A stretch of 64,000 bases of DNA from Leptospira saintgironsiae (GTDB lineage: Bacteria > Spirochaetota > Leptospiria > Leptospirales > Leptospiraceae). Each line of letters starts with the position of its first letter. Positions within the stretch are counted from its first letter, which is position 1. Shown piece after piece: positions 34,112-47,348 of the stretch. Where the stretch lies: positions 186,001-250,000 of the forward strand of contig NZ_NPDR01000001.1 of assembly GCF_002811765.1 (NCBI RefSeq), read 5' to 3'. The notes under the pieces were generated by a model. That model worked only from the letters and a program-made list of their open reading frames with translations. It was not told the origin of the DNA and did no database searches. Made by a program: the position numbers and the translations under genes.

Positions 34112-36217
34112 TCACTCGTCTCGGAATTTGCGAAGAGTATCCGCTAGGGCTGCAAACTCCGGTTTTTTGGCGGTGACATTCTGCAAATATTCGAGGGTAG
34201 AATCCAACCAGGCGGAATCGGATTCCAATTCTTTTCGGATAAATACATGCCGAATAGAATTCATAGAGCGAATCTCGATATATCTCCGCTTCTGGTCATA
34301 ATACATAAGGTCGGCTACTTTGTCTTTTCCGAATTCCGGAGAAGAAGTAGCATTCACCACTTCATCCAACCAAAGAATCCCGTTATTTTTGCGATCCACG
34401 TAATCTATCGCTTTCTGGACTTTGGCTGGGATCAAAGTGGATTTTTCTTTAGGACCAAGTAATACACCTAAAGATTTTTTCTTTTTAGGAACTTCCTTTT
34501 CTGGCTCCGCAGAAGGTCCGTTACTTGGAGACTTTTTACTTTGTTTGGAAGACTGGAACTCATCTGGAGGTTCTATATCCTTTTTAGCAGCAGGAGAAAG
34601 ATTCACACCAAACAGACCAAGAAGCCATTCCAAAAGTTTTACCAAGATGGACTTGGAATCCTGGATCGCTTTCAATCTTTGTTTTTCAGTTTCTTTTTCC
34701 CAATCTGCAATTGCTTTAGAAAGACGGATCTGATCATCTATCACAAGTTCAGAATCCACACCTTCTACTACATCCTTTAAAAAAGCATAAATTCCTTTCG
34801 GCTGCCCATTTTTACGGATCAAAGTATGAATTGAAGTCCTTCTTTCCTTATTAGTTAGAAAGGAAGAAACTACATTCTCTAAAGCAAGTGCAACGATCCC
34901 TGGTCCGCTGCCTGTTACTTTTTCTCTGGTGAGAATATCGTTACGAGTTTTGAATCTTTCCAGAACCTGATCTAAAACTTCTGTTTTAGTAAGACCCGCT
35001 GCTTGGATGGAAGAGTCCTTGATCTTCAATGCATTTGAATCCACAACAAATGGTTCTTTTGATTCTCTAATACGGATAACTATATCACTAAAAGCTAAAT
35101 TGATTAGAGACTCTTTTCTTAAGCTGGAAAGAGAAGACATGGAACTTAATAGTATGTCAAAGGCTTGTAAGAATATATCCGAACCTTCCCAGGTTTTTCC
35201 AGAAGTGAATGCAGGGTGTTTGGATAATTCTCTTAAATAATCTGGACCTTGTTCTGTTCCGGAGGATTTGATCCACCCGGCTTGTTCTCCAGGAAGAAGT
35301 GACATTAAGATCTTTCTAGATAAACCAATAAATAATTCGAAGATGATCTCCAATTCGGTCTCTTCGTTTGCATTCTGTTTTTTAGTATCTAAAGAAGTTT
35401 CACCAACAAGTTCTTCCAATGAAGGTTGGATAACATGAAACTCTAAATGTAGCCTTAATAAAGGTGGACGGTTTCCTCTTTTTTCCAATGCAAGCAACGC
35501 GTCCGGAACTGTTTTGATCTGAGATAAGAAAGCAACAATCTCGTTTGGTTTTTTACTCAATAGAGAAATTAAAGAAGTCAGTATATCTTCTCTAATCTTA
35601 AAATTCCTTTGCAGAAAAGATTCTACAGATAGAGTTTTAACATTCCTCATTGAATAAGGAAGATTTTTGGAATCTTGGAAATCCAAAAGATTTCCTTTCT
35701 CATCCGTATTCAGGTACTGTCTTACTACCCAGTCCCTTAACTCTCCAGCGGACCTTCTATCCGCTAGATTAATATCTCTTCGAACAACAAATTGTAAAAA
35801 TGCAGCTGCAGACTGTGCTAAACAAGCAGACTTGATCTTTTGGATCTGATCCGCTCTTCTGGACGCAGGGCGAATAGCAACATTAGCTAATCCTAATTCT
35901 TTTGTTTCTTCAGAAACGAATAGATATTGGTATAGAACGAATCCGTTCTTATCTTCGAAATATTTTAGATCCGCAGGTTTGAGAAATTGTAGCTGCTCGA
36001 ATTTTGCGAGAGCGAAAGGGGAATAATTGAATAGGAAAAAATTCTCCACCCCCTTCTCAATTAGATCCAAATCCCTCATTGCTTTGGGAGTTGTTTGGAG
36101 AAGAAGGTTACGAAGTTCCTCTTCCGGAATTAGATCCACACGATCTACCGGAATAACACCTTCTTCCGAGAGCGGATTCGAAGCTGGGGGCGTGGAATTA
36201 TTTTCCATTTCGGGCAT
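34112..36217 (-). CDS. Large cytoplasmic protein of unknown function
   Basis: This 701-residue protein has no signal peptide and no family that I recognise. It is predominantly helical. A Lys/Ser/Pro-rich linker (about 545-590, with SKQSKKSP and PKKKKS) separates the main body from a C-terminal domain of about 110 residues, which ends near residue 699. No catalytic motif is recognisable; a stretch at 525-545 (LLEWLLGLFG) could be amphipathic. The ATG has AGGGAAG close upstream. It stands alone between fumC and malic enzyme. Confidence 0.8.
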   Translation of the reverse strand: MPEMENNSTPPASNPLSEEGVIPVDRVDLIPEEELRNLLLQTTPKAMRDLDLIEKGVENFFLFNYSPFALAKFEQLQFLKPADLKYFEDKNGFVLYQYLFVSEETKELGLANVAIRPASRRADQIQKIKSACLAQSAAAFLQFVVRRDINLADRRSAGELRDWVVRQYLNTDEKGNLLDFQDSKNLPYSMRNVKTLSVESFLQRNFKIREDILTSLISLLSKKPNEIVAFLSQIKTVPDALLALEKRGNRPPLLRLHLEFHVIQPSLEELVGETSLDTKKQNANEETELEIIFELFIGLSRKILMSLLPGEQAGWIKSSGTEQGPDYLRELSKHPAFTSGKTWEGSDIFLQAFDILLSSMSSLSSLRKESLINLAFSDIVIRIRESKEPFVVDSNALKIKDSSIQAAGLTKTEVLDQVLERFKTRNDILTREKVTGSGPGIVALALENVVSSFLTNKERRTSIHTLIRKNGQPKGIYAFLKDVVEGVDSELVIDDQIRLSKAIADWEKETEKQRLKAIQDSKSILVKLLEWLLGLFGVNLSPAAKKDIEPPDEFQSSKQSKKSPSNGPSAEPEKEVPKKKKSLGVLLGPKEKSTLIPAKVQKAIDYVDRKNNGILWLDEVVNATSSPEFGKDKVADLMYYDQKRRYIEIRSMNSIRHVFIRKELESDSAWLDSTLEYLQNVTAKKPEFAALADTLRKFRDE

Positions 36218-36352
36218 AAATCTTCCCTTTTGCTCCGATCTTGATTTGGCTTTTTGTTAGAGCCGAGCTAGTATATTATTTTCGGAAACAAATACATGCT
36301 TTCTTGAGCAAGTTCTAAGGGTTTAGACGTTAAATTCTAAAGATTCCCGGTA

Positions 36353-37615
36353 TTAAGACCTCATCAAACCTTCTAAGAAAGAAATGTAATTTTCCCTTCC
36401 TGGATAAGGTCTTCTTGCTGTCCCACTTTGGACTGCTGCTTCTGCAACTGCAGGAGCCACATGATACAATACCCTTTGATCAAAAGGTTTTGGGATCAGA
36501 TAATCAGGACCGAAAACGAATTTTTCTCCGCCATAAGCAAGACTGACTGCATCGGGAACTTCCATCCTAGCAAGTTCCGCTAAGGAACGAGCTGCAGCCA
36601 ATTTCATTTCCAGAGTAATATGTTTGGCTCTTACGTCCAAAGCTCCTCTGAAAATAAATGGGAAACCTAATACGTTATTCACCTGGTTCGGCATATCACT
36701 TCTTCCGGTTCCCATGATAATATCAGGACGAACCTTCTTGGCGACAGCATAAGGAATTTCAGGATCAGGATTTGCCAAAGCAAAGATGACTGGATTTGGA
36801 GCCATAGATTTTACCATGTCTTCCGTAACCATGTCTGCAACCGAAACTCCCACAAAAATATCTGCGTCTTGCATAACGTCCGCAAGAGTACGAGCGTTTG
36901 TCTTCTGAACATATTTTTGTTTGGTAGAATTTAGATCGGTTCTTTCAGTGTGGATCACACCTTTGGTATCTACTAAGAAGATATGTTCTTTTCTGATACC
37001 GATATGTTGGACTAATTCTGCGATTGCGATCCCTGCGGCTCCAGCCCCACAGACCACCATCTTTACATCGCTAGGACGTTTCTTATTGAGCTCGAATGCA
37101 TTCAGCAATCCTGCAACAGTGATGATTGCAGTCCCGTGTTGGTCATCATGGAAGACCGGGATATTCATTGCTTTGATGAGCTCTTCTTCTATATAAAAAC
37201 TTTCAGGAGCCTTGATATCTTCTAGGTTGATCCCACCAAAAGTCGGCTCAAGCATTTTGACTGCCTTTATAAAATCATCTGGATCTTTAGCATCGACTTC
37301 TATGTCAAAAACATCTATTCCAGCGAACTTTTTGAAAAGTACCGCTTTACCTTCCATCACAGGTTTTCCTGCGGCAGGTCCGATATCTCCCAGACCTAAG
37401 ATTGCGGTTCCGTTAGTAATAATTCCTACCAGATTTCCTTTGTTGGTGTATTCATACACTAGGTCCGGATTTTCTTTAATTTCCAGACAAGGATAGGCAA
37501 CTCCCGGTGAGTATGCTAAGGATAAGTCGAATGAATCTCTAGTCGGCTTTGTCGGAACAACTTGTATTTTACCCTTTGGATGAAGGGAATGATATTCGAG
37601 GGATTTTTCTCTCAT
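36353..37615 (-). CDS. Malic enzyme (NAD(P)-dependent malate dehydrogenase, decarboxylating)
   Basis: This 420-residue enzyme makes pyruvate from malate with CO2 release. The N-terminal malic domain includes [14 protein letters not shown] and [13 protein letters not shown], and metal binding is indicated by [10 protein letters not shown] Rossmann domain follows with [15 protein letters not shown]. It lacks the phosphotransacetylase-like tail of the E. coli MaeB type, which makes it like the short NAD-type. The neighbours are unrelated. Cofactor preference is not predicted. Confidence 0.93.
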   Translation of the reverse strand: MREKSLEYHSLHPKGKIQVVPTKPTRDSFDLSLAYSPGVAYPCLEIKENPDLVYEYTNKGNLVGIITNGTAILGLGDIGPAAGKPVMEGKAVLFKKFAGIDVFDIEVDAKDPDDFIKAVKMLEPTFGGINLEDIKAPESFYIEEELIKAMNIPVFHDDQHGTAIITVAGLLNAFELNKKRPSDVKMVVCGAGAAGIAIAELVQHIGIRKEHIFLVDTKGVIHTERTDLNSTKQKYVQKTNARTLADVMQDADIFVGVSVADMVTEDMVKSMAPNPVIFALANPDPEIPYAVAKKVRPDIIMGTGRSDMPNQVNNVLGFPFIFRGALDVRAKHITLEMKLAAARSLAELARMEVPDAVSLAYGGEKFVFGPDYLIPKPFDQRVLYHVAPAVAEAAVQSGTARRPYPGRENYISFLEGLMRS

Positions 37616-37674
37616 AACGATAAAACCAATTTTTCGACGATCGGGCCTAGGTTCTATTCTATTTCTGAAAGAGC

Positions 37675-39051
37675 TTATTTCCCAACGCAGAATTTACTAA
37701 AAATTCTTCCTAAAATTTCTTCGGTGTCCACTCTTCCATTTACTTCCCCGATTTGTTCCAACGCGGAATCTATTTCTTTGATGTAAATCTCAGCTGGAGC
37801 ACCTTCTTCCATTAAAGTCAGACAGTTTTCCAGGCTTCGAGTGATAGAAGAAAAATGAAATCTGTTCCTTTCTTCCAAAAGGACATAATCTTCTGAACTT
37901 TCTAAACCCTGTAGTTTAGTGGCAATTTCAGAGACTAAAGTATCAAGACCTTGTCTGGATTTGCAGGAAACTTCGACTAGGACTGTGCCGGGATAATTTT
38001 TCTTTAAGATAGATTGAGAATCCCAACTTGGATCTCTTATATCTGATTTATTTGCTGCAACTATGGCGCCTTCTAACTTGGATCTGTTATCTTCTGCAAA
38101 CTTGTCCCAATCGTTCTTTTGAGAGACATCTATCACAAAAAGTCTTACATCTGCTTGGGAGAACTCTTTCTCACTTCTTTCAATCCCCATCTTTTCGATC
38201 TTATCGCCAGTTTCTCTAACACCTGCGGTATCAATAAGTCGAATAGGAACTCCAGAAAGTAGAAAGTCCTCACTGATATAATCTCGAGTGGTTCCAGGAA
38301 TTTCAGAGATGATAGAACGATCTCTTCCGAGGATCAGGTTCATCAAACTAGACTTGCCTGTATTCGGTTCTCCATACAATACAACTCTACTTCTTTCTAA
38401 AAGAGTTTCAGTATCGCTGGATCTTTTAAGAAGGTTGGAACAAATATCCGAAATAGAACGAATTCTTTTTTTTCTTTCTTCAAGAGATTCGAAAGTAAGA
38501 TCTTCCGTAGAAAAATCGATCTCGGCTTCACATTCCGCTTTCAGAGAGATCAATTGGCTTCTGAGGTTCGAAGCGAGTCTGGAAATTTCTCCAAATGCAT
38601 TTTTTTGGGCTAACTCTAATTCAAATCTGGAACGAGCGCCTATAATTCTTCCGATCGCTTCTGCTTCATTCAGATCTATTTTACCATTTAAGAATGCTCT
38701 TTTGGTAAACTCACCTTGTTTGGCAGGCCTTGCCCCAGAACGAAACAAACATTCTAAAGCCTCTCTGAGTAAGATCGGATTTCCGTGTGTATGTATTTCG
38801 CATAAGTTTTCTCCAGTAAAAGAATTTGGTCCTGCGAAATAGATAAAGACTACTTGGTCTAATTTTTTCTCCCCGTCTACAAAACGACAGGTATATGCGT
38901 TACGAGGTTTGATGGAAGAAAGAGGAAAGGCTCCTTCAAAAAAGGATAAATGCCTAAAGGCGATAGGAAGTGCTTCCGGTCCGGATAACCGAAGAATGCC
39001 AATGGCACCGGCCCCGGAAGCTGTGGAGATAGCTGCTATAGTATCAGCCAC
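37675..39051 (-). CDS. mnmE: tRNA modification GTPase MnmE
   Basis: MnmE (TrmE) with MnmG forms cmnm5 modifications of wobble uridines in tRNA. The 458 residues contain an N-terminal folate-binding domain ([20 protein letters not shown]), a helical domain, and an inserted G domain with [12 protein letters not shown] (P-loop), DTAGVRE and NKSD. The C-terminus ends FCVGK with the conserved Cys. The start is a GTG at 39051, six bases after the jag stop, so the two are probably co-translated. It closes the rpmH-rnpA-yidD-yidC-jag-mnmE group. Confidence 0.96.
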   Translation of the reverse strand: MADTIAAISTASGAGAIGILRLSGPEALPIAFRHLSFFEGAFPLSSIKPRNAYTCRFVDGEKKLDQVVFIYFAGPNSFTGENLCEIHTHGNPILLREALECLFRSGARPAKQGEFTKRAFLNGKIDLNEAEAIGRIIGARSRFELELAQKNAFGEISRLASNLRSQLISLKAECEAEIDFSTEDLTFESLEERKKRIRSISDICSNLLKRSSDTETLLERSRVVLYGEPNTGKSSLMNLILGRDRSIISEIPGTTRDYISEDFLLSGVPIRLIDTAGVRETGDKIEKMGIERSEKEFSQADVRLFVIDVSQKNDWDKFAEDNRSKLEGAIVAANKSDIRDPSWDSQSILKKNYPGTVLVEVSCKSRQGLDTLVSEIATKLQGLESSEDYVLLEERNRFHFSSITRSLENCLTLMEEGAPAEIYIKEIDSALEQIGEVNGRVDTEEILGRIFSKFCVGK

Positions 39052-39057
39052 GACTGA

Positions 39058-39768
39058 TCAGTAGTCGTTTACTTCCTCGAGCAAGTCCCCGTTAGGACTT
39101 TTTTCGACGACGTCTTTGTACTTGTGTCTGTCTTTCATCGGAATGATACGAACTTTTTTATAAGTTCCATTTCCTTCCGATCTGGTGAAAACTTTTTCGT
39201 TCTCTTGAAGAGCCATGTGAACGATCCTTCTTTCGAAAGGATTCATTGGCTCAAGTAATTTGGACTTACCTGATTTTGCGACAGAAGAAGCAACTGACTT
39301 GCTCAATCTGATCAAGGACAGTTCTCTTTTGTCTCTGTAAGATTCAGTATCCAGAACGATCTTACGACCGTGACGGATCTTAGAATCTACCATCAAGTTT
39401 ACCAAAAATTGAAGAGCGTCTAAAGTAGCCCCTCTCTTTCCGATAATCAGTCCAGATTCGCGGCTGGTAAGTTCTATATAGATCTTCCCATCCACATCTC
39501 CCATTCCGACAACTTCCGCTTCTACTCCCATCTTACGAAGAAGTGTAAGCACTACTCCGTGGATGATCTTTTCAGCCGGAATATCAAAGTTCGAAACGAA
39601 TGCTCGAACTACTGCCGGTTTTTTTTGTGTTAAACCTAAAAATCCAGACTTACCGGATTCGACAGTTTCGAAACGAATGTCTCCGGGTTCTAGTCTTAAG
39701 GTTTCTAACGCGATCTCTTCAGCCTCGGCTTTTGTTTTTCCTTCGGCTTCGAAAATATAGTTTTCCAT
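39058..39768 (-). CDS. jag: Jag/KhpB-type RNA-binding protein
   Basis: This 236-residue protein has a Jag-N domain at the start (about 1-50, [18 protein letters not shown]), a KH domain (about 80-150, [14 protein letters not shown]), and an R3H domain at the end (about 160-225, [10 protein letters not shown]). KhpB-like proteins bind many RNAs and are found next to yidC in numerous bacteria. Start ATG with GAGG spaced 7 bases upstream. It sits between yidC and mnmE, as in Firmicutes. Confidence 0.93.
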   Translation of the reverse strand: MENYIFEAEGKTKAEAEEIALETLRLEPGDIRFETVESGKSGFLGLTQKKPAVVRAFVSNFDIPAEKIIHGVVLTLLRKMGVEAEVVGMGDVDGKIYIELTSRESGLIIGKRGATLDALQFLVNLMVDSKIRHGRKIVLDTESYRDKRELSLIRLSKSVASSVAKSGKSKLLEPMNPFERRIVHMALQENEKVFTRSEGNGTYKKVRIIPMKDRHKYKDVVEKSPNGDLLEEVNDY

Positions 39769-39790
39769 ATCGTATCCTCGATATATGAAT

Positions 39791-41644
39791 TCACACTTTT
39801 ACAGGGGTTTCGTCTTTCTTACGAATATTGGTTACCCACTGTTGAGCAATGGAAAGGACGTTAGTCACAGTCCAATACAATGTCAGTCCGGATGGCATAC
39901 TCCAAAGGAAGAACACCATCATAACTGGCATTAAATACATCATCATTTTTTGGTTCGGGTCAGTTTGCACTGATGTCAGTTTCATAGAAAGGAACTGAGT
40001 TCCGACCATCAATAATACCAATAAGTTAATAGAAAGCCCAGCTGCAGCGAGATAAGGAATTGCTGGAGAAGTCCAGATAAAATCAGGCTCACTCAAATCT
40101 GAGATCCAAAGGAATGGAGACTTCCAAAGATCGATTGTATCTGCAAATGCAACATACAATGCGAAGAAGATAGGAAGCTGGATCAACATAGGAAGACATC
40201 CACCCAACTGCGAGAGTGGATTCATATTATGCTTTTTGTATAACTCCAACATCTTCTCTTGTTTTTTTGCCGGATCATTAGCATACTTCTCATTTAACTT
40301 TTTAAGTTCAGGAGAAAGTGCGCTCATCTTCTTCATTGCCTCAGCCTGTTTTTGGTTCAGAGGATAGAAGACTAATTTGAACACTAATGCGAAGAGAAGA
40401 ATACCGAAACCATAACTTGGGATGGTATATTTATAAGATTGTTGTAAGAACCAAACGATACCATTTCGGATCGGTGTGAAAATACCTTGGTTGAATGATT
40501 TGTTAAGGTCAGCACTCAAACCTGCAAAGGTGGACTTAGGATTTTTGAAAGGATCCAATTTAGGATCTCTGAATAACATCCCGTCCCATTCTCTGATTCC
40601 AACATAGTTTGCAAATTCCAGAGTTTCTTCTTTTCCTGGATCTATGGTTATATTAGAATATGCTAAAATAGTCCCTGTTTCGTTTTTCTTTCTGTTATCT
40701 AAAAGAATTCCTTCTGCAGGATGGTTCAAAGTATCAGCAGCTGCTAAGAAGTAACGGCTACCAGAACCGATGTAATCTACACCTTCTCCGCTACTCCAAA
40801 CTTCTTTATAAAATTCGTTTCCGTTCGGATGTCCGAAGATGAAGTTACGAATTCCTTCCCAGAATCCCCAAGCATCTCCACCATCAGTGAAGTCTTTTTC
40901 ACTTCCGTCCATTCTATACACACGGAAGAATTTGGATAATTCCTGAGCGTTCGCTTCTCTTTCTAATGGAAGAGGTCCCAAACTTCCGAAAGTTCTTAGG
41001 TAAGCTGGTTTTTCACGATCTCCGAAATAGAGTTTTTCTTTTCCGAGATTAGAGATAGAGATCTCTGTTTTAAAATAATTTTCGTGAGGGAAGAATCTAA
41101 ATACTTTTTTAAGAAGAACACCTTTCTCTGTAGCAGTGAAAGTAACGCTTTGATCTTCTTTATTTTCTTCTGCTTTAAAATTCAGATGATTCCATTCTGA
41201 AGTCGCTACATCTTCTTTTCTATGAGAGAAGTTGAAGTCGAAACCTTTTCCTCTGGAAAGTTCGATCGCCTTGATCTTCTCACCTTCTACTTCAATTTCT
41301 TGGTAGTCGGCTCTCGTGATATTGATCTCGGTTCCTTCCACATTCTTGTAATTTCGAATATAGAATTTTTCGATCCTTCCACCTAAGCTGGAAAGAACAA
41401 CTACGTGTGCTTCCGTTTTGAATGTGAAAGTTTTAATGTCTTTAGCATTCGTAACCGCGGCAACAGGTTTAGGTTCGGCCTTAGTTTCCTGTTTTACGTT
41501 TTCCTTATTTTCAACAGGAGTTTGTTCTGTCTTCTGTTGTTGTTTCGGTTTTCCTGATTCTGGGTTGAAGTAATAAGTTACTAAGAACCAAACTCCCATG
41601 GATAAAATTAACGCGAGAAAAAGTCTGTTTTGTCTATCTTCCAT
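39791..41644 (-). CDS. yidC: Membrane protein insertase YidC
   Basis: YidC inserts proteins into the inner membrane, alone or with SecYEG. The 617-residue form has an N-terminal anchor (about 8-25), a Lys/Glu/Pro-rich linker, the large periplasmic P1 domain (about 65-370), and a C-terminal 60KD_IMP core with five helices; blocks such as [15 protein letters not shown] and [17 protein letters not shown] are diagnostic. It has the Gram-negative YidC1 layout. It overlaps closely with yidD upstream (2-base gap). Confidence 0.96.
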   Translation of the reverse strand: MEDRQNRLFLALILSMGVWFLVTYYFNPESGKPKQQQKTEQTPVENKENVKQETKAEPKPVAAVTNAKDIKTFTFKTEAHVVVLSSLGGRIEKFYIRNYKNVEGTEINITRADYQEIEVEGEKIKAIELSRGKGFDFNFSHRKEDVATSEWNHLNFKAEENKEDQSVTFTATEKGVLLKKVFRFFPHENYFKTEISISNLGKEKLYFGDREKPAYLRTFGSLGPLPLEREANAQELSKFFRVYRMDGSEKDFTDGGDAWGFWEGIRNFIFGHPNGNEFYKEVWSSGEGVDYIGSGSRYFLAAADTLNHPAEGILLDNRKKNETGTILAYSNITIDPGKEETLEFANYVGIREWDGMLFRDPKLDPFKNPKSTFAGLSADLNKSFNQGIFTPIRNGIVWFLQQSYKYTIPSYGFGILLFALVFKLVFYPLNQKQAEAMKKMSALSPELKKLNEKYANDPAKKQEKMLELYKKHNMNPLSQLGGCLPMLIQLPIFFALYVAFADTIDLWKSPFLWISDLSEPDFIWTSPAIPYLAAAGLSINLLVLLMVGTQFLSMKLTSVQTDPNQKMMMYLMPVMMVFFLWSMPSGLTLYWTVTNVLSIAQQWVTNIRKKDETPVKV

Positions 41645-41646
41645 TC

Positions 41647-41874
41647 CTAATTCCTTCTAGGGTTGGGTGGTAAAGGGTCGTCGCCAGCGGCGAATAGTGG
41701 ATTACATTTTAAAATTCGTTTTGTGCTCAGATAAGTCGCCGACAAGAAATCATATTCTTGGAAGGCCTGCATTGCATATTCTGAACAGCTTGGATGAAAT
41801 CTGCAGGAAGGCGGAAGAATAGGTGAGATCCAACGTTTATAAAACTGGATCAGAAAGATGGCGAGTCGGTTCAT
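41647..41874 (-). CDS. yidD: Membrane protein insertion efficiency factor YidD
   Basis: This 75-residue protein has the full YidD pattern: [23 protein letters not shown], of which [11 protein letters not shown] with its two Cys is the core, and [13 protein letters not shown] near the end. It assists YidC-dependent insertion at the inner membrane. The ATG overlaps the rnpA stop by 4 bases (ATGA). Confidence 0.93.
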   Translation of the reverse strand: MNRLAIFLIQFYKRWISPILPPSCRFHPSCSEYAMQAFQEYDFLSATYLSTKRILKCNPLFAAGDDPLPPNPRRN

Positions 41875-42191
41875 TTTAATCTACGAGCTAATAGACCCAA
41901 ACAAGCCAGAAGTTCGGTATGATCTTTTTCGAATAGGCTCGGTTTCGCAAGTATCGCGATATCGAAACCCTTTGGAAAAAAGCCTGCCGTTTCGGCCACA
42001 GCGGCTCTTAATCTTCTCCGTATCCGGTTTCTGCGAACAGCCTTACCGACTGAACGTTCGGGGCAGTATAAGAACCTGTTTTGTTCCAGGCTGTTTCCCC
42101 GATAAATCACCGTGAGAGGAGGATTGGTTACCCGTTTTCCGGAAGCAAAAAGTTCCCGGATGTCCTTCTTAGATGTAAGTGTCTCTTCTAT
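41871..42191 (-). CDS. rnpA: Ribonuclease P protein component (start codon unresolved)
   Basis: RnpA binds the RNase P RNA to process tRNA 5' ends. The RNR signature is clear (SVGKAVRRNRIRRRLR). The reading frame continues upstream past the first GTG (42110) with convincing family sequence, TLTSKKDIRELFASGKRV and NPPLTVIY, until the rpmH stop at 42201-42203. Between that stop and the GTG no ATG, GTG or TTG exists in frame, so the true start is uncertain. I show an ATA at 42191 as one option (106 residues). Starting at 42110 would drop the N-terminal helix and strand of the fold. A non-standard start, translational coupling, or a sequence error are the alternatives. Confidence 0.85.
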   Translation of the reverse strand: MEETLTSKKDIRELFASGKRVTNPPLTVIYRGNSLEQNRFLYCPERSVGKAVRRNRIRRRLRAAVAETAGFFPKGFDIAILAKPSLFEKDHTELLACLGLLARRLK

Positions 42192-42200
42192 ATGGGTTCG

Positions 42201-42362
42201 TTAGAATTTTTTACCAGTTCTTTCATCAGAAACGGTTAACTTATAACGGCCTTTAGCTCTTCTGCGGGAAAGAGTTTTTCTTCCGCCGGGGGTCGCCATT
42301 CTGGCGCGGAATCCGTGGGTACGGGCACGTTTAATCCGGCTGGGTTGGTATGTTCTTCTCAT
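42201..42362 (-). CDS. rpmH: 50S ribosomal protein L34
   Basis: This 53-residue basic protein starts [18 protein letters not shown] and continues with the family pattern [19 protein letters not shown]; a seven-residue C-terminal extension ends in GKKF. It is a component of the large ribosomal subunit. AGGGAA lies 4 bases before the ATG. rpmH is the first gene of the operon with rnpA, and its stop is in the same frame as rnpA. It is shorter than common gene-call limits. Confidence 0.96.
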   Translation of the reverse strand: MRRTYQPSRIKRARTHGFRARMATPGGRKTLSRRRAKGRYKLTVSDERTGKKF

Positions 42363-42448
42363 ATGGTTCCCTGTATCTCTACTAAGATTGCACTTAAGAC
42401 CCTAGGTAAGTCTTACCGGTTTACATTTTTTCCGGAGAACCAAGGGTC

Positions 42449-42469
42449 AATCCGTTTCTTGGACGGATT
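42449..42469. other. Hairpin after the 5S gene
   Basis: AATCCGT (42449-42455) pairs with ACGGATT (42463-42469). It lies about 35 bases past the 3' end of the minus-strand 5S RNA and ahead of rpmH. It lacks a T-run on the minus side and may be a weak terminator or processing site. Confidence 0.35.
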
Positions 42470-42503
42470 TTCACTATTAAATATAATGGAATAAATAATG
42501 GCA

Positions 42504-42620
<117 letters not shown>

Positions 42621-42677
42621 AATCTAAGGACAGTCTGAAAAATTTGCTTGTACTGTCAAGCGTGATTTATTCCTGGT

Positions 42678-43511
42678 TCAGAAGGTTTTATTCCAATCTA
42701 TAAACTGTTCTCCAGGCACTCTCTGGCAATTTGGACAGAAGAAGGAATCGTGACCTAAAACATTCGCTCTGCGGATCGTGGTTCCACAGCGAGGACAAGG
42801 CTCATTCTTTCGATTCCGGACCTTCACATGGTCTCGGACCTTAAAATCCAAAGGGGCCTGTTTTTTACGGATATAATCTATAGAACCATTTAACACGGAT
42901 TTTATACTCTGATAGAGTTGGATCTTTTCTTCTTCCGAAAGTTTATTACATGGAGTTTTGGGATGGATCTTAGAATCAAAAAGCACTTCGTCTGCGTAAG
43001 CATTTCCAAGAGCGCTAAGTTTGGTCTGGTCCATGAGAAAGACTCGAGTTTGCTGGCGATTCTTCTCTATTCTTTTTAAAAATTCTTCTTGGGTAAAGTT
43101 TTCGGAAAGAAGGTCCACTCCTTGGTCTGAAAACTTTGGGATCTGGGAGAAGTATTCAGGTTCTGTAAAATATACCTTTCCCATATGAACATCGTCTGCA
43201 TAATTCAAGATCTTGTTTTGGAATTTGAATCTAACCGCGAGGTCCTTCTTTTTATATTTTGGATCCAAGGAGAAACGGCCGGCAAGCATTGGATGAATTA
43301 TTATATTCCTTGGGCCGAATTTAAAATTCAGAAAAGGTCCTGTTCTCTCCAAACTTTCAAATGTAGAACCTATAAAAGAAGTTTCTGATTTTCCGCCACT
43401 AAGGTTACGAACTACTAAAGGATCTAAAATCTCTATCTCCTGGATTATCTCGCCTGGAAGTTCTTTTAAAAGACGTTCTCGAATGATAACCAGGTCCGGA
43501 AGTTCGGGCAT
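42678..43511 (-). CDS. mutM: Formamidopyrimidine-DNA glycosylase (Fpg/Nei family)
   Basis: This 277-residue base-excision repair enzyme removes oxidised purines. It has the invariant MPELP start with catalytic Pro2 and Glu3, an H2TH region (KLSALGNAYADEVLF), and a C-terminal zinc finger (CPRCG ... CPNCQ). Nei and Fpg are close paralogues; the N-terminal helix MPELPDLVIIRERL and lack of Nei-specific motifs leave mutM as the better name. It is followed by 5S RNA downstream on the same strand. Confidence 0.9.
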   Translation of the reverse strand: MPELPDLVIIRERLLKELPGEIIQEIEILDPLVVRNLSGGKSETSFIGSTFESLERTGPFLNFKFGPRNIIIHPMLAGRFSLDPKYKKKDLAVRFKFQNKILNYADDVHMGKVYFTEPEYFSQIPKFSDQGVDLLSENFTQEEFLKRIEKNRQQTRVFLMDQTKLSALGNAYADEVLFDSKIHPKTPCNKLSEEEKIQLYQSIKSVLNGSIDYIRKKQAPLDFKVRDHVKVRNRKNEPCPRCGTTIRRANVLGHDSFFCPNCQRVPGEQFIDWNKTF

Positions 43512-43520
43512 ACTGATTCC

Positions 43521-45860
<2,340 letters not shown>

Positions 45861-45991
45861 GTTTTGCACCGTATCGGAACAACAATCCGAGTTAGGAAAT
45901 TTTCTGTTGTTTCCTTCCAACCAAGATCTCTAAAAGAAAGAGAGAATGAAACAATTTTATTCCACTCAATATTGGCTGAAATTAGATCGGA

Positions 45992-47248
45992 TCAATGCGT
46001 ATAATTACTTAGAATTTCGCCTATTTTTCGTATTCCTTCTTGGATTTCCGAATCTTCTCTGGCAAAACTAATCCTTACAGAATCCTCACCGTAATTATTT
46101 CCGGAATTAGTAACCGGATAGAAATATTTACCTGGTACGATAATGACCCCTTTTTCTTTCAATAGGGGATATATTTCAGAAATTTTTTTGCGAAGTTCTG
46201 CAAATTGAACCCATAGGAAAAAGGCTCCCTCACTTTCATGGATCCTATAATTTAACTTTCCCTTCCATTCTCTTCGGATAGAAGAAATCGCAAGTTCCCT
46301 TTTTCTGAGATAATATGGTTTTACTATGTCTCGAGAAAGCCTAAACCATTCTCCGGATTTTACAAATTCTAATGCGATATATTGACCCAGATTTCCTCCG
46401 GCCAAGTTTAGAACTGCATTCGCTTTATTTAATGCTTTTACAATTTCAGGATCTGCCAAAACAAAACCTGTCCTAACTCCCGGCAGACCTATTTTAGAAA
46501 AACTGAAACTTTGGATCATACCTTCTGAATGAAAAAGTTTCTCATCCGAAAAAACAATCCCTGGAAAAGGAAATCCATATGCATTATCTAATAAAAATGG
46601 GATCTTTTTACTTCTCGCGAACTTAAGTATTTGTTCTAATTCTTCCTTCTTAGCAACTCTTCCTGTTGGATTTGTAGGACGAGACAGCACCACACATCCA
46701 AGATCTTCTTTTATACTATCAAAAGAAGAAGGGTCCAATTCGTAACGAAATCCATCTTCTCCAGTAATGACTTCTTTGCCTAATGAATAAGAAAATGAAT
46801 CAGGATTTATAGGTTGGTCCAAGTAACCAATATATTCAGGCAAAACTGGTAAGAATATTTTTTTGAAACTTCCGTCTTCGAATTTTCCTGAATAAAAATT
46901 GAGTAAAAGATAAAACGCATTTTGAGAACCATTTGTGATTGCTATCTGGTCCTTGGAAATGGAAGCTCCTGTTTCTGAACTTAATAAGGAAGCAAGTGTT
47001 TCTAATGTTTCCTCTTTGCCTGTGGGAGTTTCATATTTGCCTAAAATGGAATCCCAGGCTCCAGATTCTGAAAATTTGTTTAGGATCTTTCTCCAAACTT
47101 CTTCCACTTCTGGGATTAAGGAGGGGCTGCCACCACCCAACATGGAGACTCCAGGAGCAAGATTACCTAGATCCTCCATCAATTGGCCTATCCCTGTTTG
47201 ATTGCGGAATTTAGCTCCGAATTTGGAAAAAATGAAATCTTCGCCCAT
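45992..47248 (-). CDS. avtA: Valine-pyruvate aminotransferase
   Basis: This 418-residue class I PLP aminotransferase aligns end to end with E. coli AvtA as I know it, in particular FSKFGAKFRNQTGIGQLMEDL, of which GIGQLMEDL is diagnostic, APGVSMLGGGSP, VVLSRPTNPTGRV, DNAYGFPFPGI and SFSFSKIGLPGVR with the PLP Lys. It should interconvert valine/alanine and their keto acids. The likely start is ATG at 47248; a TTG nine codons upstream has no good ribosome site. It stands alone between unrelated genes. Confidence 0.9.
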   Translation of the reverse strand: MGEDFIFSKFGAKFRNQTGIGQLMEDLGNLAPGVSMLGGGSPSLIPEVEEVWRKILNKFSESGAWDSILGKYETPTGKEETLETLASLLSSETGASISKDQIAITNGSQNAFYLLLNFYSGKFEDGSFKKIFLPVLPEYIGYLDQPINPDSFSYSLGKEVITGEDGFRYELDPSSFDSIKEDLGCVVLSRPTNPTGRVAKKEELEQILKFARSKKIPFLLDNAYGFPFPGIVFSDEKLFHSEGMIQSFSFSKIGLPGVRTGFVLADPEIVKALNKANAVLNLAGGNLGQYIALEFVKSGEWFRLSRDIVKPYYLRKRELAISSIRREWKGKLNYRIHESEGAFFLWVQFAELRKKISEIYPLLKEKGVIIVPGKYFYPVTNSGNNYGEDSVRISFAREDSEIQEGIRKIGEILSNYTH

Positions 47249-47348
47249 AAGGTTATTCCACTTTTCTTTTTGCAAAACTGCCGAAAAGATAATCTAAGAG
47301 AGGTAGGAATTTTTTTCTATTCTTCTAACAACCTCTCTGGAGAGACCG

